Numbered from the stretch's first letter, positions 19,572 to 31,293 are shown. The stretch is 64,000 nt of DNA from Pseudoalteromonas aurantia (GCF_005886875.1 NZ_PNBY01000010.1:1-64000), one strand, 5' to 3'. The notes: generated by a model from the letters alone, not told the origin. Program-made: numbers and translations.

Positions 19572-19853
19572 ATAAACTCCAAAACAAATGATAGCGCTGT
19601 CATTAAGCCAATAACAGGAACAAGTATAGACTGAGTCGTAGTTTGTTAATAATTATTTATTAACCAAATTATCACATTCAGCATATATTTAAAAATTATG
19701 ACGAGCCCAATCTAAATCAATAAAATGAACAACATGCCCGTATTAAGAATTTAAGCGGTTATGTACATCCTGTGTAGTCATCTTTTTGTTGCTATAACAA
19801 CCGATTTTTACACTGAAAATATGAATTTTTTTTATTTTTCAGGGGAAGGAAAC
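19572..19853. other. Intergenic region upstream of the pilin operon, no clear feature
   Basis: About 280 bp of AT-rich DNA between rplI and the pilin operon. It must contain the pilin promoter, but I see no convincing sigma-70 or sigma-54 element and no ORF. Confidence 0.4.
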
Positions 19854-19882
19854 TAAAAAGCCGCACATTGGCATGTACGGCT
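19854..19882 (-). terminator. Intrinsic terminator of the rpsF-priB-rpsR-rplI operon
   Basis: On the minus strand AGCCG and CGGCT (outer stem, 19859-19882) with an inner ACA/TGT pair precede TTTTT. Confidence 0.75.
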
Positions 19883-19900
19883 GGCTGTACTTAATAAAGA

Positions 19901-20353
19901 TTAAGCTTCAGCAATAACGATTACTTTGATAGTAGCTGTTACGTCTGAATGTACTGCGATTGCAACGTCAAATTCGCCAGTCTCACGGATAGTACCTAGA
20001 GGTAGACGAACTTCTGACTTAGCAACTTCAACACCAACAGCTGAGATAGCGTCAGCGATGTCGCGAGTACCGATAGAACCGAATAGCTTACCTTCGTCAC
20101 CAGCTTTAGATACTAAAGTAACTTCAGCTAATGCTTCTAGTTTGTCAGCGCGTGCTTGAGCCGCAACTAACCCTTCAGCGATTTTCGCTTCTAGTTCAGC
20201 ACGGCGTGCTTCGAAAGTTTCGATATTTGCTTTAGTCGCAGGAACTGCTCTACCCTTCGGGAATAAGAAGTTACGTGCGAAGCCAGATTTAACTGCAACC
20301 TGGTCACCTAGGCCACCTAGGTTAGCGATCTTGTCTAGTAGAATAACTTGCAT
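19901..20353 (-). CDS. rplI: Large ribosomal subunit protein bL9
   Basis: 150 aa. It begins [40 protein letters not shown], the L9 N-domain that binds 23S rRNA. The long connecting helix (about 40-75) and the C-domain with [16 protein letters not shown] follow. Last gene of the rpsF operon. Confidence 0.99.
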   Translation of the reverse strand: MQVILLDKIANLGGLGDQVAVKSGFARNFLFPKGRAVPATKANIETFEARRAELEAKIAEGLVAAQARADKLEALAEVTLVSKAGDEGKLFGSIGTRDIADAISAVGVEVAKSEVRLPLGTIRETGEFDVAIAVHSDVTATIKVIVIAEA

Positions 20354-20388
20354 ATCTCTACACCTTTTAAAAACTGTTAATCCGCTGC

Positions 20389-20616
20389 TTACTTATGTAA
20401 GTCAGTGTATGGAAGAAGGGCTAAGTAGCGAGCACGCTTGATAGCAGTTGCTAGCTGGCGCTGGTATTTAGCGCTAGTACCTGTAATACGGCTAGGTACG
20501 ATTTTGCCACTTTCTGTTACATAGTTTCTAAGAGTAGCTAGATCTTTATAATCGATTTGTTGTACGCCTTCCGCTTTAAAACGGCAGAACTTACGACGTC
20601 TGAAATAACGTGCCAT
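20389..20616 (-). CDS. rpsR: Small ribosomal subunit protein bS18
   Basis: 75 aa, starting [19 protein letters not shown] chose ATG 20616 because GAGGAAT lies 8 nt upstream and the 75-aa form matches the family; the frame is open further upstream but without homology. S18 forms a heterodimer with S6 on the 30S platform. It lies 10 bp after priB. Confidence 0.98.
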
Positions 20617-20626
20617 GAGTAATTCC

Positions 20627-20953
20627 TCAATTAATTCTTTCAATATGTTGTGCATGTAACACAAGTTGACTCAAACCACTTCGGCTTTCGTGACGGTTTA
20701 AAAAACCGCGGACTTGTATTGCCTGCCCAACGTATAAATGCTGAGTTTGATCCTGGAATGATCTCCCGCTAGCAACCACTTGAAGTCGAACATAACTATT
20801 ACGGTTAAGATCAGCTTCAATTTGCATTGATTTATGTTCAAGAACAAAAATACAATGTGGAATACCTGCAGGACTTTGACTAAATTTGGGTGTTTTACAA
20901 ATCATGCCCGAAAGCACATATTGATTTATATACAGGTCAGCCTGTTGTTGCAC
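20627..20953 (-). CDS. priB: Primosomal replication protein PriB
   Basis: A single-strand DNA-binding OB-fold protein that helps PriA restart stalled forks. Matches to E. coli PriB are [27 protein letters not shown] and the C-terminal [16 protein letters not shown]. The start is not ATG. GTG 20953, with GAGGG 7 nt upstream, gives 108 aa, near the E. coli 104; TTG 20983 would give 118 aa. It sits between rpsF and rpsR, the standard position. Confidence 0.93.
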   Translation of the reverse strand: MQQQADLYINQYVLSGMICKTPKFSQSPAGIPHCIFVLEHKSMQIEADLNRNSYVRLQVVASGRSFQDQTQHLYVGQAIQVRGFLNRHESRSGLSQLVLHAQHIERIN

Positions 20954-20989
20954 CGCAAACCCTCGGTCAATATCCAGAGTCAATAACGA

Positions 20990-21331
20990 TTAAGCAGTAG
21001 CTGCTTCTTTTTTCTCTTCTCTTACAAGAGGAGATGCTTCAGTTACAGCAGTTTTAGTACGCATAACTAAGTTACGAAGTACTGCATCGTTGTAGCGGAA
21101 AGAAGTTTCAAGCTCGCTGATTACTTCAGTTGTTGCTTCAACGTTCATAAGAACATAGTGTGCTTTATGAAGCTTTTCGATTGGGTATGCCAATTGACGA
21201 CGGCCCCAGTCTTCAAGACGGTGAATAGTACCACCAGCTTCAGTGATAGAACCAGTATAACGCTCGATCATACCAGGTACTTGCTCACTTTGATCTGGGT
21301 GAACCATGAATACGATTTCGTAATGACGCAT
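20990..21331 (-). CDS. rpsF: Small ribosomal subunit protein bS6
   Basis: 113 aa. It begins [25 protein letters not shown] and continues with the S6 motif [26 protein letters not shown]. The C-terminal tail ([11 protein letters not shown]) is charged, as in E. coli S6 before glutamylation. First gene of the rpsF-priB-rpsR-rplI operon, preceded by a structured leader. Confidence 0.99.
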   Translation of the reverse strand: MRHYEIVFMVHPDQSEQVPGMIERYTGSITEAGGTIHRLEDWGRRQLAYPIEKLHKAHYVLMNVEATTEVISELETSFRYNDAVLRNLVMRTKTAVTEASPLVREEKKEAATA

Positions 21332-21354
21332 GGATATTCCTTACGGTTAATATA

Positions 21355-21387
21355 GCCTTGTCCCGTTTCGGCCAGTCGGGGTAAGGC
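21355..21387 (-). promoter_or_regulatory. Leader hairpin of rpsF, possible S6:S18 autoregulatory element
   Basis: In the mRNA, GCCTT-AC-CCCG and CGGG-AC-AAGGC form two stems (5 and 4 bp) around a symmetric AC/AC internal loop with an 11-nt loop. An ACCG lies just downstream, 23 nt before the start codon. S6:S18 binding leaders are known at this position in many bacteria. That this hairpin is one is an inference. Confidence 0.5.
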
Positions 21388-21512
21388 AAGGAACTAAATA
21401 TGATAGCCGAAATGAGCGCGTATTTTACGCGTAGATTGAAAAATACGCAATAAGATTTTTTAGGAAATTAGGCAAAAAAAAAGGGAATATAAAACAATAA
21501 GATAAATAATAA

Positions 21513-21588
21513 TGGAGCGGCACACGAGGCTCGAACTCGTGACCTCGACCTTGGCAAGGTCGCGCTCTACCAACTGAGCTAGTGCCGC
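21513..21588 (-). tRNA. tRNA-Gly (GCC), copy 1
   Basis: Full cloverleaf: acceptor GCGGCAC, anticodon loop TTGCCAA (anticodon GCC), T-loop TTCGAGC, encoded CCA. By eye it is identical to the next two copies, with unrelated spacers. Confidence 0.97.
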
Positions 21589-21624
21589 ATTGCAGATCTG
21601 ATTCAGGTCAGATTGATATGAAAT

Positions 21625-21700
21625 TGGAGCGGCACACGAGGCTCGAACTCGTGACCTCGACCTTGGCAAGGTCGCGCTCTACCAACTGAGCTAGTGCCGC
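21625..21700 (-). tRNA. tRNA-Gly (GCC), copy 2
   Basis: Same 76-nt sequence as copy 1, including the CCA end. The spacer of about 36 nt contains the inverted repeat around CTGATTCAGGTCAG. Confidence 0.97.
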
Positions 21701-21725
21701 ATCACAATGTGTAAGTTAAAATGTT

Positions 21726-21801
21726 TGGAGCGGCACACGAGGCTCGAACTCGTGACCTCGACCTTGGCAAGGTCGCGCTCTACCAACTGAGCTAGTGCCG
21801 C
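21726..21801 (-). tRNA. tRNA-Gly (GCC), copy 3
   Basis: The first copy in the direction of transcription. The sequence is the same as the others, with a 25-nt spacer to copy 2. The three form one transcript that needs internal processing. Confidence 0.97.
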
Positions 21802-21830
21802 TTCATAACTTACGCACTTAAGTCTGGTAT

Positions 21831-21865
21831 AAAAAACCCCGCAAGGCTTCTTGTCTTAAGCGGGG
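21831..21865 (-). terminator. Intrinsic terminator after orn
   Basis: On the minus strand CCCCGC (21860-21865) and GCGGGG (21837-21842) form the stem, followed by six T. It separates orn from the tRNA-Gly genes. Confidence 0.8.
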
Positions 21866-21905
21866 CAGGATTCTACAAGATAAAAAAAGCTTTGCAAGCA
21901 CTTTT

Positions 21906-22451
21906 TTACAGATTAAAGAATTTTTGTTGGTATACCTTTAATTCCATAATTGAATCTTTGATGTCATCCAAAGCAAGGTGTGAGCTTTTTTTCGTCACAT
22001 CTTTCAATAACTCAGGCTTCCAACGTCGTGCTAACTCTTTCACTGTACTCACATCTAAATTTCGATAATGAAAATACGCTTCAAGTTCTGGCATATATTT
22101 ATTTAAAAATCGACGATCTTGACCAATTGAATTACCACACATTGGTGATTTAGCTGGCGGTACCCATGCTTTCAAAAAATCTAATGTTTGTTTAATAGCA
22201 TCTTCTTCAGTGAACTTGCTTGCTTTACAGCGCGCAGTTAACCCAGAACGGCCGTGCTGGTTTGTACACCACTCGTCCATACCATCAAGGAGCTCATCAC
22301 TTTGATGAACCGCGATTACTGGCCCTTCAGCCAATATATTTAAGTCGCCATCAGTGATCACTGTGGCTATTTCTAGTATTTTATCTGTTTTTGGTTCTAA
22401 CCCCGTCATTTCGAGATCAAGCCAAATCAAATTTGATTCATTAAAAGACAT
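21906..22451 (-). CDS. orn: Oligoribonuclease
   Basis: A 3'-5' exonuclease that degrades 2-5-nt RNAs and pGpG, the end product of cyclic di-GMP breakdown. It has 181 aa. The DEDDh residues are present: IWLDLEMTG (Asp/Glu), [11 protein letters not shown] (Asp) and [13 protein letters not shown] (His/Asp). It is divergent from rsgA, the conserved orn/rsgA arrangement. Confidence 0.98.
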   Translation of the reverse strand: MSFNESNLIWLDLEMTGLEPKTDKILEIATVITDGDLNILAEGPVIAVHQSDELLDGMDEWCTNQHGRSGLTARCKASKFTEEDAIKQTLDFLKAWVPPAKSPMCGNSIGQDRRFLNKYMPELEAYFHYRNLDVSTVKELARRWKPELLKDVTKKSSHLALDDIKDSIMELKVYQQKFFNL

Positions 22452-22655
22452 AAACTACCTTAGCGGTACTTTCCTTTAGATCCAGTGCAATAAGATATAT
22501 CATATTAGCTTCATCAGTTGACCTAAAGCTTTTTTTTTAAAAGCGGGGCATTTAATTGAGTTATAGACCAATTACATGCGGCTCACAAAACAAACAGTAC
22601 ATTAATAGGCAAATTTAAACAAATTTCCTATTGTGAACGAAAGATCAAAGTGAAC

Positions 22656-23714
22656 ATGGCAAAACAAAAGAAACTTAGTAAAGGCCAATCCAGACGGATC
22701 AGCGCCAACCATCAAAAGCGTTTGCATAAAGCGAAACAGCAAAAAGCAGACACAACAGATACGACATGGCAGGCCGATAATTTAGGCCCGACCGAATCTG
22801 CTGTGGTACTCAGCCGTTTTGGTCAACATGCCGATATTGAAACGCACAATGGTGAAGTCTTACGCTGTAATATTCGCCGGACCGTATCAAACTTAGTCTG
22901 TGGTGACAAAGTGATATTTCGTCGCGCAAAAGTCAGCGAAGGTGATTTGGCCGGCGTAATTGAAGCAACAGAAGAGCGTCGTAGTCAACTCACTCGCCCC
23001 GACTTTTATGACGGCATTAAAGTCGTTGCAGCCAATATTGATCAAATATTAATGGTTTCTGCTGTCTTACCTGAGTTTACACCGCAAATTATCGACCGTT
23101 ATTTAGTTGCCTGTGAAGATATGGGTATTGAGCCTATTTTAGTACTCAATAAAATTGATTTACTCGATGATGAAGGGCTACAGAACATCGAAGAAGTCCT
23201 CGATATTTATCGTGAGTTAGGATATAAAGTTTTGCTGGTGAGTAATAAATCAGAGCAAGGTATTGATGAACTAAAGCAGCAACTTGTAGATAAAAACAGT
23301 ATCTTCGTTGGCCAATCCGGTGTGGGTAAGTCGACTTTGGTGAACACAGTTTTACCCAATGCAGATATTCTGACGAAACAAGTGTCTGAAAACAGCGGGC
23401 TAGGTCAGCACACCACCACAGTTTCTCGATTACATCATTTACCATCAGGCGGTAATCTCATTGATTCACCCGGTATTCGCGAATTTGGTTTATGGCACCT
23501 TGATGTCGAACGTGTGACTTTTTGTTTTAAAGAGTTTAGAGAGTATATCGGCGGATGCCGCTTTAGAGACTGTAAACATTTGAACGACCCAGGTTGCTTG
23601 TTAATTGAAGCGGTTGAGCAAGGAAAAATCAGCCAATTACGTTTTGATAGCTATCACCGCATACTTGAGTCTATGGCTGATGGCCGAGCAGGTGCTAGAG
23701 CACCACGTGTCTAA
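22656..23714 (+). CDS. rsgA: Small-subunit biogenesis GTPase RsgA
   Basis: A circularly permuted GTPase that checks the maturing 30S decoding centre. About 352 aa from ATG 22656 (a GTG at 22650 is possible). An OB domain comes first. The permuted G motifs follow: NKID (G4), [12 protein letters not shown] (G1) and DSPGIREFG (G3). The C-terminal zinc motif has Cys-x5-Cys-x-His in [14 protein letters not shown]. It is 51 bp upstream of psd. Confidence 0.98.
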   Translation: MAKQKKLSKGQSRRISANHQKRLHKAKQQKADTTDTTWQADNLGPTESAVVLSRFGQHADIETHNGEVLRCNIRRTVSNLVCGDKVIFRRAKVSEGDLAGVIEATEERRSQLTRPDFYDGIKVVAANIDQILMVSAVLPEFTPQIIDRYLVACEDMGIEPILVLNKIDLLDDEGLQNIEEVLDIYRELGYKVLLVSNKSEQGIDELKQQLVDKNSIFVGQSGVGKSTLVNTVLPNADILTKQVSENSGLGQHTTTVSRLHHLPSGGNLIDSPGIREFGLWHLDVERVTFCFKEFREYIGGCRFRDCKHLNDPGCLLIEAVEQGKISQLRFDSYHRILESMADGRAGARAPRV

Positions 23715-23765
23715 GCGCAAACGAAAAGTATGTTAGACTAATTCAAATTTTTTAGGAATCGTAAA

Positions 23766-24635
23766 GTGAACTTGGATAAATTTAAAATTGCCATGCAATA
23801 TGCTATGCCGAAGCATGCCATATCACGCCTTGTCGGTAAACTTGCTGCAGCACAAGCGGGCGCATTAACCACTCAGTTAATTAAGCTTTTCATCAAGCAA
23901 TACAAAATTAATATGCGTGAAGCGTTATATGAAGATCCCGCTCATTATAAAACCTTCAATGAATTTTTTACTCGCCCGTTAAAGCCGGGGATCCGCCCCC
24001 TTGCAGAAGATGAGCATATCGTTGCCCATCCGGTTGATGGTGCAATTAGCCAATTAGGCGATGTCGTTGATGGGCAAATTATTCAAGCTAAAGGCCACGA
24101 TTACAGCCTACAAACCTTGCTTGGTGGTAAAGAAGAAGATGTTTCACCTTTTTTAGGGGGTAAATTTGCTTGTATTTACCTTGCTCCAAAAGATTACCAC
24201 CGCATTCACATGCCGGTTGATGGCGTGCTAAAGCGCATGATTTATGTGCCTGGTGACTTATTTTCGGTCAACCCACTAACAGCACAAAATGTCCCAAATT
24301 TATTTGCTCGTAATGAACGCGTTGTGGCCATTTTTGATACTGCTATGGGCCCATTAGCCATGGTTTTGGTTGGCGCAACAATAGTCGCCAGTATTGAAAC
24401 CATTTGGGCGGGCACAGTAACCCCCCCTGCTGGTAAAGACGTATTTAGCTGGGATTACCCTGAGAGTGGCACAAATGCCGTTCATTTGAAAAAAGGCGAA
24501 GAAATGGGTCGCTTTAAATTAGGCTCAACGGTTATTTTAGCTTGGGGTGCCAATGAAGCTGATTTCTTAGAAGGCGAGTTGCCTGAAACAACCACACGTA
24601 TGGGTGCTCCATTTGCCCAAAAAGTGTCTGCTTAA
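23766..24635 (+). CDS. psd: Phosphatidylserine decarboxylase proenzyme
   Basis: Makes phosphatidylethanolamine from phosphatidylserine at the inner membrane. It is self-cleaved to a pyruvoyl enzyme at the serine of LGST ([12 protein letters not shown] near the C-terminus). It has 289 aa and uses GTG as start (GTG AAC TTG GAT). Also conserved are [24 protein letters not shown] and [11 protein letters not shown] terminator follows. Confidence 0.97.
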   Translation: MNLDKFKIAMQYAMPKHAISRLVGKLAAAQAGALTTQLIKLFIKQYKINMREALYEDPAHYKTFNEFFTRPLKPGIRPLAEDEHIVAHPVDGAISQLGDVVDGQIIQAKGHDYSLQTLLGGKEEDVSPFLGGKFACIYLAPKDYHRIHMPVDGVLKRMIYVPGDLFSVNPLTAQNVPNLFARNERVVAIFDTAMGPLAMVLVGATIVASIETIWAGTVTPPAGKDVFSWDYPESGTNAVHLKKGEEMGRFKLGSTVILAWGANEADFLEGELPETTTRMGAPFAQKVSA

Positions 24636-24652
24636 AACTAGCTGTTCTTTAT

Positions 24653-24683
24653 AAAAAAGCCTGCAAAACACAGGCTTTTTTTA
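24653..24683 (+). terminator. Intrinsic terminator after psd
   Basis: AAGCCTG (24657-24663) and CAGGCTT (24671-24677) with a 7-nt loop, flanked by A- and T-runs. It can act in both directions. Confidence 0.85.
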
Positions 24684-24706
24684 ATGATATCGTCAGCGCC
24701 CGATAG

Positions 24707-25495
24707 TCACCCACAATTGTGACATTCAGGGTCAACATGCAACTGAAATTCTCGTACAGAGAGCCCCATCGCCTCAACTTGCCGCATACCACTGCCGGAT
24801 ACGTGTCCAAGTAGCATATTCACCGCCAATAATGCCTGCATCGACCCGATCATGCCCAGTAAGGGCCCTAATACGCCAAAATTATCACAATTGAGTGGTG
24901 CGTCATAATCATTTTGAGGAAATACACATGCATAACATGCTGATGGTCGCCTAAAATCAAAATGCATCACTTGGCCTTGCGTACCAATTGCAGCACCTGA
25001 TATCAAAATGGTCTGGTGCTTAGAACAAAAACGATTCAATAAATAACGCGTTTGATAATTATCACTACAATCTAGCACGACATCAGGAGAGCCGATATGC
25101 TGCATAATATTGTCTGCATCAATGCGCGCATTAATTGGCTGCACATCAATCTGGTTGTTCAAACTGGCCAACACTTTACTCGCCGATTTTGCTTTTCCCT
25201 GCCCTAAGTGATTTACCTTGTATAAAATTTGTCGCTGTAAATTAGATAAATCAACTTCGTCGTTATCAATAAAGGTTAATTTACCAATACCCGCTGCGGC
25301 CAAATACAGTAGAGCAGGACTCCCTAGCCCACCACAGCCGACAACACACACATGGGCATTCTTTAACGCCAACTGCCCCTCTAAACCCACTTCACTAAGC
25401 AGTAAATGCCGGCTGTAACGGATCTGCTCTTTCTCTGTTAATACCAACGGCTCATCATGTAAAGAAGAGAGAGTTCCAGTGCTAGATTCAGCCAT
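24707..25495 (-). CDS. thiF: Sulfur-carrier adenylyltransferase ThiF
   Basis: Adenylates the C-terminal glycine of ThiS so sulfur can be added for the thiazole ring. It has 262 aa. The nucleotide site is VVGCGGLGSPALLYLAAAGIG and the Asp pocket IDNDEVDLSNLQRQ. Zinc cysteines are CYAC and the C-terminal CHNC. It overlaps the end of thiDE by 8 bp. MoeB is related, but operon context makes ThiF the better call. Confidence 0.93.
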   Translation of the reverse strand: MAESSTGTLSSLHDEPLVLTEKEQIRYSRHLLLSEVGLEGQLALKNAHVCVVGCGGLGSPALLYLAAAGIGKLTFIDNDEVDLSNLQRQILYKVNHLGQGKAKSASKVLASLNNQIDVQPINARIDADNIMQHIGSPDVVLDCSDNYQTRYLLNRFCSKHQTILISGAAIGTQGQVMHFDFRRPSACYACVFPQNDYDAPLNCDNFGVLGPLLGMIGSMQALLAVNMLLGHVSGSGMRQVEAMGLSVREFQLHVDPECHNCG

Positions 25496-27008
25496 TGATC
25501 ATAACTTGTAATTGCGAGATAGCAGCTTCATAGTCATCTGCTTCAGTAATGGCTCGTACCACAGCAACACTCCCCACTCCAGTGTCGGCAACTTGTGCAG
25601 CACGCGTTAAATCTATTCCCCCAATTGCGACTGTCGGGTAGGTATCACGCATCAGCGGGACAAAATGCTGTAACTTCTCTAGGCCTTGAATTTGCCCTGT
25701 CATATCTTTGGTCGTTGTTGGGTAAATAGCACCAAACGCTAAATAGCTTGGCCGATAGTTATGCGCACGAACCATTTCATAAAAGCCATGTGTTGAGACG
25801 CCTAAACACAGTCCAGCGGACTGAATGGCTGCTAAATTGGCTTTATCTAAATCCTCTTGGCCCAAATGTACACCATATGCGCCGTGCTGAATAGCTAACT
25901 GCCAATGATCATTAATAAAGACACGCCCTTGGTATTTTTTGCCTAAGGTAATCGCCGTTTCAATATCCTGTTCTAAGGTCGGCGACTGAGCGTTTTTAAC
26001 GCGTAACTGTACTGTTGGTACACCCGCAGCCAAACACTTTTCAACCCAATCGAGCGTATCAACGACAGCATATAAGCCTAATTCTCCTCCGGTACTGGCA
26101 AACCCGGCTGAAAAGTTAAATTCAGAGGGTGTTTCCAACTCAAGTTCATCGCCTAGCCAGCTTCCGGCTTCTATTACTTGCGGAAAGTACTGTAACTCTT
26201 CAGGAAAAGACGTATGAGCAACAGGCCCTATTCCTTCACCATAGCGCCTACTAATATTTAATCCCTTGTTAATATAGGCTTTACCCAAAATAAATGCATC
26301 TTTAAGTGGGTAGCCTTTGGCTAAGCAAGCGGCAATAACAGACGAGAGACTACACCCTGTACCATGAGTATGCGGCGTCACAACGGCTTCATTACCTAAC
26401 CAATATGCTTCTTGCTCAGCTGACAAAGCAAAATCGACACAATACCCTTTGGGAAAGTCCCAATGCCCCCCTTTTATAACAACCGCTTTAGCCCCAAAAG
26501 ACTGTAACTTTTGTGCCGCTTCTTTTACCGCACTGGGGCCAATTAAATACACGCCTGTCAGAAGCTGCGTTTCATGGGTGTTAGGTGTGATCACATCAAC
26601 CAAAGGCAATAAGTGGGTTTTCAGTGCATCAACCGTATCTTCTTCTGTTAGTAAATCACCACTGGTGGCGATTGCCACCGGATCATAAACAACAACTGGT
26701 GGCTCTGACCATGTTTGCTTATAATGCCTTAAATGCTCAGCAACCAATTGAATCTGCTGAACGTTTACCAGCATACCAATTTTAATCACTTTGGCTGGCA
26801 TATCGTGAATAAGCGCTTGTAGCTGAGACTCAATGACATCCGTTGACATGGCGTTTAGTGCTTCTACCCCTAAGCTATTTTGCGCCGTTAGCGCTGTTAT
26901 CACAGTACAAGCATGCACATTAAAGCTTTGCATTGCTTTTATATCCGCTTGAATACCTGCTCCACCGCCCGAATCCGATCCAGCGATACTCCATACAACA
27001 TCAGCCAC
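25488..27008 (-). CDS. thiDE: Bifunctional HMP-P kinase / thiamine-phosphate synthase (ThiD-ThiE fusion)
   Basis: One 506-aa chain with two enzymes. Residues about 1-265 are ThiD, with SIAGSDSGGGAGIQADIKAM, the Gly-rich HTHGTGCSLSS and the TAQNSLGV motif; it phosphorylates HMP to HMP-PP. Residues about 310-505 are ThiE, with VQLRVKNA, FINDHWQLAI, GVHLGQEDL, GVSTHG and VAIGGID; it joins HMP-PP to the thiazole phosphate. The linker of about 45 residues shows no motif. The fusion makes the substrate channel within the operon. Confidence 0.95.
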   Translation of the reverse strand: MADVVWSIAGSDSGGGAGIQADIKAMQSFNVHACTVITALTAQNSLGVEALNAMSTDVIESQLQALIHDMPAKVIKIGMLVNVQQIQLVAEHLRHYKQTWSEPPVVVYDPVAIATSGDLLTEEDTVDALKTHLLPLVDVITPNTHETQLLTGVYLIGPSAVKEAAQKLQSFGAKAVVIKGGHWDFPKGYCVDFALSAEQEAYWLGNEAVVTPHTHGTGCSLSSVIAACLAKGYPLKDAFILGKAYINKGLNISRRYGEGIGPVAHTSFPEELQYFPQVIEAGSWLGDELELETPSEFNFSAGFASTGGELGLYAVVDTLDWVEKCLAAGVPTVQLRVKNAQSPTLEQDIETAITLGKKYQGRVFINDHWQLAIQHGAYGVHLGQEDLDKANLAAIQSAGLCLGVSTHGFYEMVRAHNYRPSYLAFGAIYPTTTKDMTGQIQGLEKLQHFVPLMRDTYPTVAIGGIDLTRAAQVADTGVGSVAVVRAITEADDYEAAISQLQVMING

Positions 27009-27066
27009 AAAGACTCCTTAAAATTTATTCACATTCAATGTTTATAGTCTCACGTTTAAACCGAAA

Positions 27067-27855
27067 CTATTGGTGCCAAAATGGCATTCCCATTGTTGGG
27101 GTTGAAGGTACTGCCACCTCTTTTTCTGGCATCGCTTGTGCCACATAAGCTGCACGCCCGGCACTCACAGCATGCGAAAAGGCAGTCGCCATCAATACAG
27201 GACAGCCCGCCCCAGCAATCGCTGAGTTTAATAGCACCGCATCGTACCCCATTTCTAACGCTTGGCAAGCGTGTGATGGCAAACCGAGTCCGGCATCCAC
27301 AATCAATGTCATGTCAGGTAACCGCTCACGAATGGTTGTTAAGTTATAGGGGTTTAATAGCCCTTTACCTGTGCCAATAGGCGCCCCCCATGGCATCAAT
27401 ACTTCACAACCTAATGTAGCCAAGCGTTGGCATAAAACCAGGTCATCGGTGCAATAAGGTAAAACCTTAAAACCATCATTTAACAATATTTCAGTCGCTT
27501 CTAATAAAGCAATTGGATCGGGCTGTAGATTATATTCGTCGCCGATCAATTCTAATTTGATCCAATCAGTGGCAAACACTTCGCGGCACATCTTCGCCAA
27601 GGTCACGACTTCTTTTACACTGTGGCACCCTGCGGTATTAGGCAACACGGTCAACCCTGTATCTTTGATCAACTGCCAAAAATCCTCTCCGGCAGCAACC
27701 GAATTTTGTCGACGTAATGACACAGTCACTATTTGCGAACCAGCCGCTACAATTGACTGCTGCATAATTTTGGGTGATGGATACAGCGCAGAGCCTATCA
27801 GTAAACGATTAGAGAATGTTTCTCCATAAATAGTTAAAGGGGTATTTTCACGCAT
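27067..27855 (-). CDS. thiG: Thiazole synthase ThiG
   Basis: Forms the thiazole phosphate from DXP, dehydroglycine and ThiS thiocarboxylate. It has 262 aa. Matches are [19 protein letters not shown], the Schiff-base lysine region [18 protein letters not shown], and the phosphate-binding [29 protein letters not shown]. It lies 3 bp downstream of thiS. Confidence 0.97.
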   Translation of the reverse strand: MRENTPLTIYGETFSNRLLIGSALYPSPKIMQQSIVAAGSQIVTVSLRRQNSVAAGEDFWQLIKDTGLTVLPNTAGCHSVKEVVTLAKMCREVFATDWIKLELIGDEYNLQPDPIALLEATEILLNDGFKVLPYCTDDLVLCQRLATLGCEVLMPWGAPIGTGKGLLNPYNLTTIRERLPDMTLIVDAGLGLPSHACQALEMGYDAVLLNSAIAGAGCPVLMATAFSHAVSAGRAAYVAQAMPEKEVAVPSTPTMGMPFWHQ

Positions 27856-27858
27856 ACA

Positions 27859-28053
27859 TCACCCACCTTGGATCGGAGAAAGTAGATCAATCCTATCTCC
27901 CACTTTTAATTCTGTGTCAGCACACTGGCTACGCGGTACAAATTCTCCATTAACCGCCACAGCAAAAGGTTCTTTCGCCCCTTTAGCCACAATAAATTCT
28001 CGTAAGTTTGGCGTATTCAATTGTGTTGTTTCGCCATTAAAAACTACATTCAT
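27859..28053 (-). CDS. thiS: Sulfur carrier protein ThiS
   Basis: 64 aa with a ubiquitin-like fold, ending in the obligatory Gly-Gly (SPIQGG) that is adenylated by ThiF and thiocarboxylated. MNVVFNGE at the start and FAVAVNGEFVPRSQ are typical. It overlaps the end of thiO by 4 bp. Confidence 0.97.
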   Translation of the reverse strand: MNVVFNGETTQLNTPNLREFIVAKGAKEPFAVAVNGEFVPRSQCADTELKVGDRIDLLSPIQGG

Positions 28054-29078
28054 AACAACCCTTTACTAAGTGCTTCAGAAACCACAGCAGGCGCAAGTAA
28101 ATAACCATGACGGTAAAGCCCATTGATACGGATCACATTCCCATTGCGTTCAACGCGCGGCCTATTATCACTGAATGCAGGCCTTAAACCTGCGTTCATT
28201 GCCATTACTCTGGCCTCAGCAAAGCCACTGTGAACGGTATAAGCAGCAGACAGTAATTCTAAGGTAGAGCGTACGGTAATCGGGCCATTATCTTGTGATT
28301 CAATCTCGGTTGCCCCTATTACAAACTCATGATTTGGTTTAGGTGCAATATAAATTGGATAGCGCGGGTGCATTAATCTCACAGGTCTATTAAGCTCAAC
28401 TTCTGGCGCATAGACCCGTGCCACTTCGCCTCTAACACCACGCAGATCTGACGACTCAGTTTGTGCACCAAGCCCACGACAATCAATCACCCAATCAAAC
28501 TGATGCCCATCAATAAGCACAGGCTCACTTGGCGTTGTTGAAAGCTCAATCTTATGATTAAAATTAAATTGCACATCGCTGTTTTGCAAATAAGCAAAAC
28601 TCGACCGATAAAAAGCTAGGTTATCTAGTTGACCTTCGCAAGATAAATACAAACCTTGATGAAAGCGCCCCTCTAACTCTGGCTCTAAGTCATGAATTTG
28701 CGCACTGCCCACAGTATACGCAGTGTGGCCTTCCAAGGGCTTTAAACGCTGAGAAAAGCTATTCAGATCCCCCTTATCTTGTGTATGCGCTACAACCAAT
28801 GTGCCTGCTTGTTGAAAAAAAACAGGATCGGGTAGTTTTGCCAACAAACTCGGCCACATCGCCATTGATTGAAGGCCTAATTGCGCTAAATCCGCTTCAC
28901 AAATGACTGACTCTGCCAATGGTGCCAACATCGCTGCCGCTAATGCTCCAGCACTATTACTTGCATGTTCATCACTGGCTTCATAAACATTAAGGTGTGC
29001 TTTATCATGCAACATCAGCGCAGTAACACGCCCCAACAGCCCAAACCCTAGAATCGCGACTTTTGGTTTGTTCATCAA
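28050..29078 (-). CDS. thiO: Glycine oxidase-type FAD enzyme ThiO
   Basis: Oxidises glycine to the imine used by ThiG, replacing the anaerobic tyrosine lyase ThiH; this fits an aerobic organism. It has 342 aa. The N-terminal FAD motif is VAILGFGLLGRVTALML. DWVIDCRGLGAQ, MHPRYPIYIAPKP and the C-terminal INGLYRHGYLLAPAV are DAO-family features. It starts 116 bp after thiC and overlaps thiS by 4 bp. Confidence 0.93.
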   Translation of the reverse strand: MMNKPKVAILGFGLLGRVTALMLHDKAHLNVYEASDEHASNSAGALAAAMLAPLAESVICEADLAQLGLQSMAMWPSLLAKLPDPVFFQQAGTLVVAHTQDKGDLNSFSQRLKPLEGHTAYTVGSAQIHDLEPELEGRFHQGLYLSCEGQLDNLAFYRSSFAYLQNSDVQFNFNHKIELSTTPSEPVLIDGHQFDWVIDCRGLGAQTESSDLRGVRGEVARVYAPEVELNRPVRLMHPRYPIYIAPKPNHEFVIGATEIESQDNGPITVRSTLELLSAAYTVHSGFAEARVMAMNAGLRPAFSDNRPRVERNGNVIRINGLYRHGYLLAPAVVSEALSKGLL

Positions 29079-29194
29079 AATGCCTTATTTATACGTGACT
29101 GTGGTATACCGTAGGCAAGTTAGCACATTACATGTACTCGCTTGCCATTGGTTAATAATGAGGAGGTGTGACTCCTCACCTCAAGCGCTTCACA

Positions 29195-31165
<1,971 letters not shown>

Positions 31166-31203
31166 TTAAGGTGTCTTGTCAGAACTCCAATAAAGGAGCG
31201 AGA

Positions 31204-31217
31204 TGAGGTTGCCCTCA
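31204..31217 (-). promoter_or_regulatory. Anti-Shine-Dalgarno hairpin in the thiC leader
   Basis: In the mRNA TGAGG-GCAA-CCTCA forms a 5-bp stem with a GNRA tetraloop. Its CCTCA arm (31204-31208 on the + strand, read as complement) can instead pair with TGAGG of the thiC ribosome site (31154-31158). This gives a simple two-state expression platform. Confidence 0.5.
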
Positions 31218-31293
31218 GAAGATCTAAATTACAACACTTAAACAATGTGATAATTTATGGCAGCCTACAAACAGTACGTTTGTAATTTAGGCA

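Noticed and set aside
21460..21669. 69-codon minus-strand ORF over the tRNA-Gly genes
   Set aside because: It runs through tRNA sequence (RVRASCAAP and SSLVCRS are tRNA translations) and is not a gene.
21513..21801. Three direct repeats of 76 bp, which could suggest a CRISPR-like array
   Set aside because: The repeats are tRNA-Gly genes with encoded CCA, and the spacers of 25-36 nt are not of one length.
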